In this document: positions 33,145 through 41,591 of the stretch, piece after piece
How the letters are laid out: every line of letters starts with the position of its first letter
How positions within the stretch are numbered: the stretch's first letter is position 1
Source of the DNA: an uncultured Alteromonadaceae bacterium
GTDB lineage: Bacteria > Pseudomonadota > Gammaproteobacteria > Enterobacterales > Alteromonadaceae
Reading direction: 5' to 3'
Length of the DNA: 58,328 nucleotides
Assembly: GCA_947503265.1 (NCBI GenBank)
Contig: CANNDC010000026.1
Coordinates: 1-58,328, forward strand
Program-made: the position numbers and the translations under genes
The notes under the pieces: generated by a model
What the model was told of the DNA's origin: nothing
Databases searched by the model: none
What the model saw: only the letters and a program-made list of their open reading frames with translations

Positions 33145-35535
33145 TTAAAACAGTCCTATTTGCGCCCCAGTAATATCTTCAAAGGACAAATCCACAAAAG
33201 GTAATATACCTTCCGCAATTGGCTTTATTTGCTTCTCAATATAGTGCTCATAATCCAAACGGTCAATTTTATACTCTAAAGTTTGTGGTCCAGAAAGAGT
33301 AATAACATAATTTATCCAGCCTTTATTTTGGTATCTAAGTGGTTTGCCGTTGATTTCATTTTGTTGATCAGCCAATTTTGCAGCTTTGACATGAGGAGGA
33401 ACATTCTTAGTGTATTGATTAAGTTTTTGTCTGAGCCTTTTTCTATAAACAAGTTTATCGTCGTGCTTTCCTGCTTTAATATCGGCTATGATTTTGCGCA
33501 AGTAGGGAGCAACATCCTGACTAGCGAACACCATTTCATACAGTTTACGCTGAAACTCTTTGGCGATTTCTGTCCAGTCAGAACGCACTGTTTCTAAGCC
33601 TTTGAAAATTAACTCTGACTCTCGCCCACTGACATATTTTAAGCCTGCATAACGCTTTTTACTTCCTTGTTCTGAACCGCGTATTTTTGGCATCAAGAAG
33701 GTTTCAAATAGTGTTTCAAATTCGATTTCTAAAAAACATTCGATATCCTGTTCTTGTTTAAGCTTATCTCTCCATCTTTTATTAATTAATTTCTCTAACC
33801 CAGTGCCAATTTTTTTGGCGTCTGCACAAGAAACTTGTTGTTCTATCCAGACGAAAGTCGAATCGGTATCACCATAGATTACTTTGTATCCCTCACTTTC
33901 AATCCATTTTGCCGTCGTTTGCATAATTTCGTGACCGCGCAAAGTAATTGAACTCGCGAGACGAGTATCATAAAACGGGCAACCGCCGGAACCTAAAACG
34001 CCATAAAAAGAATTCATTATTATTTTAATCGCTTGTGATCGCGCAGAATCACCTTGACGCTTCGCCTCATCCCGTTGCGCCCACAAAGCAGTGATGATAT
34101 CTGGTAGAAAATGTTTAGTACGGGAGAACTTGGCTTGTTTGAAGCCATCAATCGCAGATTGGGGTTGCAACATCCCCTCAATCAAGCCGAGTGGATCGAT
34201 TTTGAAGGTTCGAATAATCGAAGGATACAAACTCTTAAAATCCAACACCAAGACGTTCTTGTACAATCCTGGAATCGAATTCATTACATATCCGCCAGGA
34301 CTAGCTAACCCTCCATCAATCGGCCGGTTAGGAGCCACATATTCTGCCCGATGTAATTTTGGTAAGTATAGATTGAGAAAAGCCGCAACAGATCCCCCCA
34401 TTCTATCCAGCTCCAATCCAGTAATTTGACTGCGTAGAATGAGGTAGTCGAGTAAATTTGTTTGCGCGAATATATCCAGCACTAAATGGCAATCTTGCAA
34501 GTTATAGCGCGCTAATTTAATTTTATCGTGCAAGAAGTTGTGGTTTATTTCTGCCAATCGATCTTCAACATTGGTGACCTTTTTGCCCTTTCCTAGCAGC
34601 ACCTGAGACACTGTCTCTAACGAAAAGCTGTCGAATTGGTAGGTTGCCGTTTTCATCGCATCTATGCCATCGACAATCACTCTACCCGCGACTGTAACAA
34701 AACCTTGATTACTGTCATTTCGACCTTGTCGATAGGTTATCTCACTTTTGCCCCGAGAAAAATTGAGTTTAACATTGCAAAAGTGAGCACGCTCCAGCAG
34801 AACTTTAAAATCGAAATTAATCACGTTCCACCCAACGATAATATCGGGATCGAATTCGGTTATTTTTTTATTTAGTAGCAGTAGCAATTCAGATTCATTT
34901 TCAACCCAAAGAATCCACGGGCAGGCGTTATCCTTATCAGTTTCTGAGTTTCCGATTATGATGACTAGATCAGTCCTGATAGCCTTTGTTTCAAAGGAAA
35001 GTCCAACAGAATAGAGCTCGCCTTTTTCACTACATTCTATATCTAAGGACAGTAACGAAAACGTCGGATAATATTGACTTGGCTTAAGTTTGGCATTAAC
35101 AAGTTCTGTGTCACCTCTAGGGGTACCAATGAAACTTGCTGAGCCATAAATATAGCGTTCCATCAGATATCTTTCGGTCAATCGAATATCATCCTCGTAA
35201 CAGATGATTCCCGCCACTTTTAGTACGTCTCTAGCTCGGTAAAACTCTGCAACGGATTGGAAATAAACCGCAGATACTCGTTTCTGTTGAAAGGTTTTCA
35301 GCTCTAGAGGTTTGCATTGGACGTTCAGCTTTTCTCTAGCGCATAAGTGTAAAGCTGATTCAGTATCGGTCTGAGCCACAAATAGAATGGATTGTTGGGC
35401 ATCGGTAACCAGTTTGGCAGGCCCGTCATCAGTGGCTAGCCAAAACTCTAAATAGGTCTTTTTGTTGCGCTCAAAATGCCTTCTACTAAGAATAAAGCCC
35501 TGTCGAGCCGGTTTAATTGGCAGGGGATCCACCAT
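33145..35535 (-). CDS. polB: DNA polymerase II
   Basis: 796 residues, family B, near the 783 of E. coli Pol II and alignable along its length. Exonuclease motifs: LSLDIECSEKGELYSVGL (Asp, Glu), IIVGWNVINFDFKVLL and YNLQDCHLV. Polymerase motifs: DFKSLYPSIIRTFKIDPLG (A), IKIIMNSFYGVLG (B) and YGDTDSTFVW (C), all catalytic acids present. The end VDLSFEDITGAQIGLF carries the QLGLF-type clamp-binding peptide (here QIGLF). It is a proofreading polymerase used for lesion bypass and fork restart, SOS-induced in E. coli; I found no LexA-like box nearby. Its ATG overlaps the end of the upstream GGDEF gene by 23 bases. Confidence 0.97.
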   Translation of the reverse strand: MVDPLPIKPARQGFILSRRHFERNKKTYLEFWLATDDGPAKLVTDAQQSILFVAQTDTESALHLCAREKLNVQCKPLELKTFQQKRVSAVYFQSVAEFYRARDVLKVAGIICYEDDIRLTERYLMERYIYGSASFIGTPRGDTELVNAKLKPSQYYPTFSLLSLDIECSEKGELYSVGLSFETKAIRTDLVIIIGNSETDKDNACPWILWVENESELLLLLNKKITEFDPDIIVGWNVINFDFKVLLERAHFCNVKLNFSRGKSEITYRQGRNDSNQGFVTVAGRVIVDGIDAMKTATYQFDSFSLETVSQVLLGKGKKVTNVEDRLAEINHNFLHDKIKLARYNLQDCHLVLDIFAQTNLLDYLILRSQITGLELDRMGGSVAAFLNLYLPKLHRAEYVAPNRPIDGGLASPGGYVMNSIPGLYKNVLVLDFKSLYPSIIRTFKIDPLGLIEGMLQPQSAIDGFKQAKFSRTKHFLPDIITALWAQRDEAKRQGDSARSQAIKIIMNSFYGVLGSGGCPFYDTRLASSITLRGHEIMQTTAKWIESEGYKVIYGDTDSTFVWIEQQVSCADAKKIGTGLEKLINKRWRDKLKQEQDIECFLEIEFETLFETFLMPKIRGSEQGSKKRYAGLKYVSGRESELIFKGLETVRSDWTEIAKEFQRKLYEMVFASQDVAPYLRKIIADIKAGKHDDKLVYRKRLRQKLNQYTKNVPPHVKAAKLADQQNEINGKPLRYQNKGWINYVITLSGPQTLEYKIDRLDYEHYIEKQIKPIAEGILPFVDLSFEDITGAQIGLF

Positions 35536-37441
35536 ATGGCTCTAGCACACTTGAATGAAGCGTTTGGAATTGCATGACTCGATCTCTACCTTGATTTTTC
35601 GCGTTATAAAGAGCTTGGTCACACTTTAACATGGTTTCTGCCACGGTCAGAGTAGATTCGAATTGAGCTAATCCACACGATATGGAGAGCTTATCAATCT
35701 CTAGGGAACTGGCTAACTCTTTAAATTTTTCTGATAGGCTTTGTAAGGTGTTTTGTGCATCGCTAATTTCCGTGTGCGGCAGCACAATAACGAATTCCTC
35801 TCCGCCAATCCGGCCGACTATATCGGTATTTCTAAATGTAGTCGTACACAGATTGCCAAACGCTTTCAAGACCCGGTCTCCCGCAGCATGACCATAAGTA
35901 TCGTTTAAATTTTTAAACAAATCGATGTCTGCAATGGCGATCGAAACTGGGTAGTTATGACGTTTTGCCAATTCTACTTGATGTTCAATCATTTCTAGCG
36001 CTCGCCGACGATTCAGTAAACCGGTTAATCCATCAGTATTAGCCAATTCCTCTAATGTTATACGATGCTGCTTGGCGCGATAAGCCAACATGATCAGTAA
36101 CGCGCAAATGATTAAGGTAGAACCGAATAACAATTGCAGTTGGGTGTTGGCCGTTTCCGCGCGATAGAGGTCGGACTGTTGTAACTTATTTTCCTGTTCA
36201 AGCAATTTATTTTCTCTTTCTCGAACATCAATTTCATATTGGGATCTAAGCGATAACAGTTGTTTCGAGTTTTGCTGGCTTAGAATCCTTTCTTTCTCAA
36301 GCAGTGTGGACTCCAATAATTCAAAAGCTAATTTGTACTCTCCTTCGCTATACAATAGTTCTGCAGCAGTTTCCTGTACTGACACATTTCTCAAAGGCAA
36401 AGGTGTTTGATTCAGTACTTGTTTAGCTTTCACTAAATTGTCGTTGGCGAGTTGTTTGTCACCCGTTGCTAAGCCCAAGAGCGCCATTTTTTCATATGAG
36501 GCGACCAACATGGATAGATTTTGACTTTTTATAAATATCGCTACCGCTTGATTAAGCATAGTCATTGCTGTCGAGTAGTTTTTAAATTCTTTTTCGATAT
36601 CAGCTAATTCTACCAGCGAAAATGCAACCCCCTGCATATCTTCGTATTGTTGCGCTAATATCAAAGACTCGGTTAGTTGCCTTTTGGCCAATTCAAGATT
36701 TCCCAAGTTTTTGTTGGCTTTTCCTAATCCAAACAAGGATAAACTTAACTCATTAAAATCGGCTGCTTGGCGATGATAGGAAACGGCTTTTTCATAATAG
36801 GGAATAGCGAGCTGGTACTCTCTTCGAAAATCGTGAACATCAGCTAATGCTCCCGCAATTGTTCCTTTGAGAAGATGACCCTCAACTTCAGACGCCAACT
36901 CATAAGCTCGTTGTAAATCTCTCAAAGCACCCTGAGAATCCGCCAAGCTGCTTAACAGCGTTCCTCTTACAAATAAGGCTTCGATTACCAGTTGCTTATC
37001 ACCGTTAATTTCTCCCCAAATAATCGCTGCATTTGCACCCACTAACCCTTTTCTGGGTTCATTAGCCATTGCTAGTGCTTTAGAGTGGGCCAATTGAGCG
37101 GTATGAAATAGCCAAGGTTGATGTTCACTTGTAATTAAACTTAATGCGTTTCTTGCGTGGGTAAGGGCTTTATCTGCGAAACTCAATGCATGATAGGATC
37201 GACTCAACAGTATCTGATATTGTGCAGCTTGAATGTGGTTGGGATTATTTGAAGGAACATCTTGTTGCAACGCAGACAATACAGCCTCAGGAGAGGTTTC
37301 AATATCCCGATAGTATTGTCTATATTCTGGCAGCCAACTATTCACCATCTTCGTTTGAGCTGAAACCAAACCGCTACAACTCAAAATCAACAATAGTGCA
37401 CATAGGCTGAATCGCCAGATGCAAATCACAGCATTCTCCAT
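35513..37441 (-). CDS. TPR-containing transmembrane GGDEF protein (probable diguanylate cyclase)
   Basis: 642 residues. Signal peptide (cleavage after LVSAQ, near 29), then about 380 residues of periplasmic helical TPR-like repeats (for example ALRDLQRAYELASEVEGHLL and AIPYYEKAVSYHRQAADFNE), a coiled coil, one transmembrane helix (about 435-455, LFGSTLIICALLIMLAY), and a C-terminal GGDEF domain (470-630). Catalytic motif RIGGEEFVIVLP is intact (GGEEF), with DIDLFKNLNDTYGHAAGD before it. The upstream inhibitory RxxD site is not evident. It probably makes cyclic di-GMP in response to a periplasmic partner bound by the TPRs. It is first in the operon with polB; the 73 bases upstream contain only a weak hairpin at 37480-37497. 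Confidence 0.92.
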   Translation of the reverse strand: MENAVICIWRFSLCALLLILSCSGLVSAQTKMVNSWLPEYRQYYRDIETSPEAVLSALQQDVPSNNPNHIQAAQYQILLSRSYHALSFADKALTHARNALSLITSEHQPWLFHTAQLAHSKALAMANEPRKGLVGANAAIIWGEINGDKQLVIEALFVRGTLLSSLADSQGALRDLQRAYELASEVEGHLLKGTIAGALADVHDFRREYQLAIPYYEKAVSYHRQAADFNELSLSLFGLGKANKNLGNLELAKRQLTESLILAQQYEDMQGVAFSLVELADIEKEFKNYSTAMTMLNQAVAIFIKSQNLSMLVASYEKMALLGLATGDKQLANDNLVKAKQVLNQTPLPLRNVSVQETAAELLYSEGEYKLAFELLESTLLEKERILSQQNSKQLLSLRSQYEIDVRERENKLLEQENKLQQSDLYRAETANTQLQLLFGSTLIICALLIMLAYRAKQHRITLEELANTDGLTGLLNRRRALEMIEHQVELAKRHNYPVSIAIADIDLFKNLNDTYGHAAGDRVLKAFGNLCTTTFRNTDIVGRIGGEEFVIVLPHTEISDAQNTLQSLSEKFKELASSLEIDKLSISCGLAQFESTLTVAETMLKCDQALYNAKNQGRDRVMQFQTLHSSVLEPYGGSPAN

Positions 37442-37514
37442 AATGACTAAATGATTGTTTGACTGTTATTTTAGGGGAAAATCACAAAAAAGTGATTATA
37501 TTTGTTTATACCTA

Positions 37515-38003
37515 TTATGGAATAATAACCGTGATATTCGATTGACTGACATTCTCGGCTTCAATATGCAGAATAAACAGTTCTCCATAGTCGCTTTCGT
37601 CAATCTTTTTCGCTTTACCACCCAACAAATCAATCAGAGCCGGGGTAGTGTTGCTGTGGCCCAGTACTAAAGCGCTTTCCTTGCGTGCCAACAAAGTTTT
37701 AGCAAAACTTTCTAACTCTCTGGGATTATAAATTTGTACAGGCAAGCCTTTAGCTTCAGATGTGGGCATCGCACTTTGTTTAGTGCGGTTGTAATTGGTG
37801 CTATACACTTTTTCGATTGAGGTTTGCCCCAGCATTTTGGCCAAACTTTCAGCCCTAATTTGACCCTCACGCGTCAATTCAGGGTCATTCTTCCCATTCA
37901 TTTTTTCAAAATGCCTGACTAAATATAACTCAAAAGACAGGACATTTTGGCAAGTAAAAAGAAACAATAGTGCAATTAAATACGATAGCTTGGTACGGCA
38001 CAT
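37515..38003 (-). CDS. Secreted histidine-phosphatase superfamily protein
   Basis: 162 residues from the ATG at 38003, which gives a clean signal peptide (MCRTKLSYLIALLFLFTCQN, cleavage after VLS); a GTG 11 codons upstream is also in frame. The catalytic motif is LYLVRHFEK (RH(F/G)E), with the second arginine in STNYNRTKQSA and the second histidine in LVLGHSNTTP. This is the phosphoglycerate-mutase-like clan, SixA-size but exported, so a periplasmic phosphatase of unknown substrate. 48 bases downstream of the MBL-fold gene, possibly the same transcript. Confidence 0.85.
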   Translation of the reverse strand: MCRTKLSYLIALLFLFTCQNVLSFELYLVRHFEKMNGKNDPELTREGQIRAESLAKMLGQTSIEKVYSTNYNRTKQSAMPTSEAKGLPVQIYNPRELESFAKTLLARKESALVLGHSNTTPALIDLLGGKAKKIDESDYGELFILHIEAENVSQSNITVIIP

Positions 38004-38084
38004 TTGTGTTTTCCAGATAGCAATTTGAGTCAACACGAGTCAATTCAGGTCCATCAGATCATAGCACAAATTGACTCGTTCAGA

Positions 38085-39563
38085 TCATCGTATCAAATTG
38101 TAGGACGCCATCATGTCTTCAAAAGTGGCTACTCTTGAACTATGAGCAGAAGCAATTTGCTTAACGTCCAAACCATTTTTATTGATTGCTTCTACCACTG
38201 CCGCCAAGCTCGGTGTTCTTGGTCCATATGGGCCAGTTTGCGGAATGAAGAAGTGATCGGCCTCAAATATGATGCCATGCTCTGGAATGTAAGCGAGAAG
38301 GAAATGTTCGGCGTGAGGAGTGGGACCAATGTCGTAAACAATCACATGCCCTGTCTCGTCTTTGAATTCTTTTTTGCTTGCAGACACCAAATCGAATTGT
38401 GCCGACTTTTGGTCTTCTTCTGCCAAACTCTCTCGTATGACTTTTTCGTGAGCAGAAGCGGCAATAAACGTGATGTTTGCATCGAATAGTCCCTGAGAAC
38501 CACCAATATGATCGGCGTGATGGTGTGTCATCACCACATTTTTAACCGGTTTTTTTGCTGCATGTTTGGCTACTTCTGCTATTCGTTGTTCAACGCCTGC
38601 AAGGCCTCCGATCATCATCAAATGATCATCGAACTCGACAAACAGGCTATTTTGTCCACTGTTTGTGACAAGATATACGCCTTCTGCAAGATTCTGCGTG
38701 GCAATGGTCTGTGGTGGGTTTGGTTCCAACGATACATAGTCTTTTGGTGGTTCAAGAGAGTCAGTAAAAAGAGTATTAATTTTTACTGAGGTCGCTTTGA
38801 ATGTTTGAGAGCGGCTGCCATCCACAGTGTAATAATTTGTTGTGGGGAAATTAATGCCATCTATTTTCTTATAGTCTTCAAAAAAGTATTCGACCAAAAA
38901 GTTTCCTACGATTCGCTCACTTTTCGAAATGAGATGCGTTTCTGGGTCGATGTAAAGGGTGATAGCTGGGCCACCTGGCATGGTAAACGCCAAGAGTTCA
39001 TGATCACGTAAATTGTACTTAAGTGTCCCTAAGTATCGGGCAGAACCTGCAAATTGTTGTAATCGCTTAGTCAGCAAGGTGCTGTTTGAACGCATACTCG
39101 GCCCAACTAAGGTATCAAATACTGGCGCCGCGACCTTGGTTTTAGTGCGTCTGAGATGGTCAACATTGACACTATCTTCACCATTTACAATATTGGTAAA
39201 CGAGAACCTGCCGCCTCCTCCTTCCCCGCTAGACTGAGTGAAACTCGTCTGATTTACAAAATCAAAAGCTACCTTTCTTTGGTTTTTGGTCACATCCCAA
39301 GGTTCTTCAGTTTTAACACTTTGTCCTACGTTAATGGTAGTGACCTGATAGTCGATGATTATTTGATTCAGGTTCTCTATGGCTTCTGCTCCACCATATG
39401 CGTCAATTGTTTTTTGAATGAGTTCCTGAGATTTTTCTACATTTTTCCGAGTGAAATTTTCCGCCGAAATTACTTGTGTTGTAACAAATAATAATCCCAT
39501 GAAAAAGGTGATATTCACTGTGTTCACTAGTCCTACTTTATTGCCGTTAGTCTTGGCTTTCAT
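38085..39563 (-). CDS. Periplasmic metallo-beta-lactamase-fold hydrolase
   Basis: 492 residues with signal peptide (to about TTQVISA, residue 34) and AGGA before the ATG. Residues 40-270 form a beta-rich domain that reads like LolA/outer-membrane-lipoprotein-sorting or an uncharacterised sensor part (GGGGRFSFTNIVNG, LISKSERIVGNFLVEYFFED). The C-terminal MBL fold (285-480) carries the zinc motif MTHHHADHIGG, later GPTPHAEH, EADHFF and ASAHSS, which supply the metal ligands. It resembles the group that includes quinoprotein-relay-system hydrolases. Substrate unknown. Divergent from the DUF2797 gene; the 254-base gap (39564-39818) shows AT-rich sequence but no operator I can name. Confidence 0.85.
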   Translation of the reverse strand: MKAKTNGNKVGLVNTVNITFFMGLLFVTTQVISAENFTRKNVEKSQELIQKTIDAYGGAEAIENLNQIIIDYQVTTINVGQSVKTEEPWDVTKNQRKVAFDFVNQTSFTQSSGEGGGGRFSFTNIVNGEDSVNVDHLRRTKTKVAAPVFDTLVGPSMRSNSTLLTKRLQQFAGSARYLGTLKYNLRDHELLAFTMPGGPAITLYIDPETHLISKSERIVGNFLVEYFFEDYKKIDGINFPTTNYYTVDGSRSQTFKATSVKINTLFTDSLEPPKDYVSLEPNPPQTIATQNLAEGVYLVTNSGQNSLFVEFDDHLMMIGGLAGVEQRIAEVAKHAAKKPVKNVVMTHHHADHIGGSQGLFDANITFIAASAHEKVIRESLAEEDQKSAQFDLVSASKKEFKDETGHVIVYDIGPTPHAEHFLLAYIPEHGIIFEADHFFIPQTGPYGPRTPSLAAVVEAINKNGLDVKQIASAHSSRVATFEDMMASYNLIR

Positions 39564-39818
39564 TTTTATTCCTAGTTGCTTTTGTGTGTTTTCGAAACTA
39601 AAAATATCCTTTGCTTACTCTCTTTTCACAATAATTAAGCGTTAAGCAGAGGAATTCACAAGACTAATTACAAAAGCGAGGAAATTAGTAAAAATCATCT
39701 TAAGTCAGAAAACCGATAAACTAAGACCAATGACATTCGGGCTAAATTACGCGTAAACTATCGCGATTGAAAATGTACAAACTGAACTCGTTTAGAAAAC
39801 CGGAGTTAGATTTAATTT

Positions 39819-40655
39819 ATGCCAACATTCGACGGCAATATTCGAAAAATGCGTGTCCACGCTGATGACAGCGGATTGGTCAGTTACCAACTTCCCATTG
39901 GAAGCGAATTGGTAGATATGAATGAACTGGTTGGTTCAAGTTTGCGTGTGCGCTATGAAGGTGAAATCCACTGTGTGCATTGTGCCACCAAAACCAAAAA
40001 GAGTTTCAATCAAGGTTATTGTTATCGCTGCCTTATGAAACTCGCACAATGCGATACCTGTATTATGCGCCCTGAAACTTGCCACTATGATCAAGGAACG
40101 TGCAGAGAGCCTGCGTGGGGTGAAGAAAACTGCCTTAAAGATCATTTTGTCTACCTTGCCAACACCGGCACCACTAAAGTCGGCATTACACGCTTCGTAA
40201 CTGACGGCATTTCGAGCAGATGGATGGATCAAGGTGCAAGTCAGGCTATTCCTATTTTACGCGTCAAAAACAGATTAATCAGCGGTTTGGTGGAAAGCGT
40301 ATTTAAGTCACACATTGCCGACAAAACCAATTGGCGAACCATGCTCAAAGGCGAAGCTGAACAAGTTGACTTAGTTTCGCTAAGAGAAAAATTATTTTTA
40401 GAAGTTGAGCCCGAACTTGAATCAATATGCTCACAACACGGCATTCAGGCAATTAGCTTTATTGATTCTGAGGTGATGAACATTCATTATCCCGTTGAAT
40501 CTTACCCAGCTAAAATCAAGTCGATTAACCTTGACAAAGAACTCGAATTTGACGGAGTTTTGCAAGGAATAAAGGGCCAATATTGGTTAATGGATAACGA
40601 TAGGGTGATCAATATGCGTAAATATTCTGGGTATAAGCTGACATTAGACTTCTAG
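39819..40655 (+). CDS. DUF2797 protein with cysteine-rich zinc-binding region
   Basis: 278 residues, cytoplasmic. It matches my knowledge of DUF2797: an N-terminal barrel-like part (1-45), then a dense cysteine cluster (CVHC, CYRC, CDTC and three further Cys within 45 residues, about 47-95) that must bind one or two metals. Next comes VYLANTGTTKVGITR (about 111-125), which looks like the core of GIY-YIG nucleases. The rest contains WMDQGASQAIPILRV, and a C-terminal beta domain (GVLQGIKGQYWLMDNDRVIN) follows. No function is established. The next gene starts 19 bases later, probably co-transcribed. Confidence 0.85.
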   Translation: MPTFDGNIRKMRVHADDSGLVSYQLPIGSELVDMNELVGSSLRVRYEGEIHCVHCATKTKKSFNQGYCYRCLMKLAQCDTCIMRPETCHYDQGTCREPAWGEENCLKDHFVYLANTGTTKVGITRFVTDGISSRWMDQGASQAIPILRVKNRLISGLVESVFKSHIADKTNWRTMLKGEAEQVDLVSLREKLFLEVEPELESICSQHGIQAISFIDSEVMNIHYPVESYPAKIKSINLDKELEFDGVLQGIKGQYWLMDNDRVINMRKYSGYKLTLDF

Positions 40656-40673
40656 TTTGGAGTTTCAACCCAC

Positions 40674-41543
40674 ATGAATAATTCGAAGTCGAGAGCCTTA
40701 GTTGTCGTATCGGTCAGTGTTTTACTGACCTATGCTATTGTTTCAGCAACTCGCAATGGGTCTGTTGAACTAGCTCATATGTCGGTTATTTCTCTGTGTG
40801 CTGTAGTCGCGTTCGCAGTTCAGTGGCTCGTCTTTATTCCTTCCTATGTTTATCAAACAGAACGATTCTATGACTTAACTGGCAGTGTGACATTCGTCTG
40901 TTTAAGTATTATTGCTCTGATAGCCGCCAAGCCAATATCCTTGTATGAAGGACTGCTGGCTTGCATGATTATAATTTGGGCTTGTAGATTGGGGAGCTAC
41001 TTATTTTTGCGCATTCTCAAGGATGGCAAAGACGATCGGTTCAACGACATTAAACAAGACAAATATCGTTTCTTCTCAGCATGGACTTTGCAGGGTTTAT
41101 GGGTATTTATAACCTCAATTTCATTAATAACCGCTATTGCGTCTCATCAACAAGTTGAAATGGGGGCTCTTGCCTACTTGGGCATCTTCGTATGGGCCGT
41201 TGGTTTTGTGATTGAAGTGGTTGCAGATAGACAAAAACAGGTATTTAGAAAGGAAACCAAAAATCAACACGTGTTTATTACCACTGGGTTATGGAAATTC
41301 TCTCGTCATCCCAATTATTTTGGCGAAATACTGATTTGGTTGGGTGCGGCTATCGCCTCTCTTCCGGCAATTAGCCACTGGCAATATGTGGTATTGATTT
41401 CTCCCGTGTTTGTCATCATTTTGCTGACCAAAGTCAGTGGAATCCCGCTATTGGAAGCAAAGGCAGATCTCAAGTGGAAAGACAATGTGGACTATGCAAA
41501 TTACAAAGCTAACACACCCGTACTTATTCCATTTTTGAAATAA
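40674..41543 (+). CDS. DUF1295 (steroid 5-alpha-reductase-like) membrane protein
   Basis: 289 residues with six or seven transmembrane helices. The C-terminal signature FITTGLWKFSRHPNYFGEIL followed by IWLG is that of DUF1295, related to steroid 5-alpha reductases and isoprenylcysteine methyltransferases; RHPNYF is the cofactor-binding part in that superfamily. It probably reduces or modifies a lipid in the inner membrane; substrate unknown. It follows DUF2797 by 18 bases with GGAG 11 bases before the ATG. Convergent with the hybrid kinase, 48 bases between stops. Confidence 0.9.
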   Translation: MNNSKSRALVVVSVSVLLTYAIVSATRNGSVELAHMSVISLCAVVAFAVQWLVFIPSYVYQTERFYDLTGSVTFVCLSIIALIAAKPISLYEGLLACMIIIWACRLGSYLFLRILKDGKDDRFNDIKQDKYRFFSAWTLQGLWVFITSISLITAIASHQQVEMGALAYLGIFVWAVGFVIEVVADRQKQVFRKETKNQHVFITTGLWKFSRHPNYFGEILIWLGAAIASLPAISHWQYVVLISPVFVIILLTKVSGIPLLEAKADLKWKDNVDYANYKANTPVLIPFLK

Positions 41544-41591
41544 TTAACATGTCATAGAAAGAGACATGCAAGTAGTTATTCACCGTCTTTT

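Noticed and set aside
35536..35700. LexA/SOS box ahead of polB
   Set aside because: No CTG-N10-CAG with an AT-rich centre was found here or upstream of the GGDEF gene.
37480..37497. Hairpin AATCAC/GTGATT upstream of the GGDEF gene as a terminator of its neighbour
   Set aside because: Only 6 bp, AT-rich, and placed ahead of the next gene on the same strand rather than after a stop; too weak to call.
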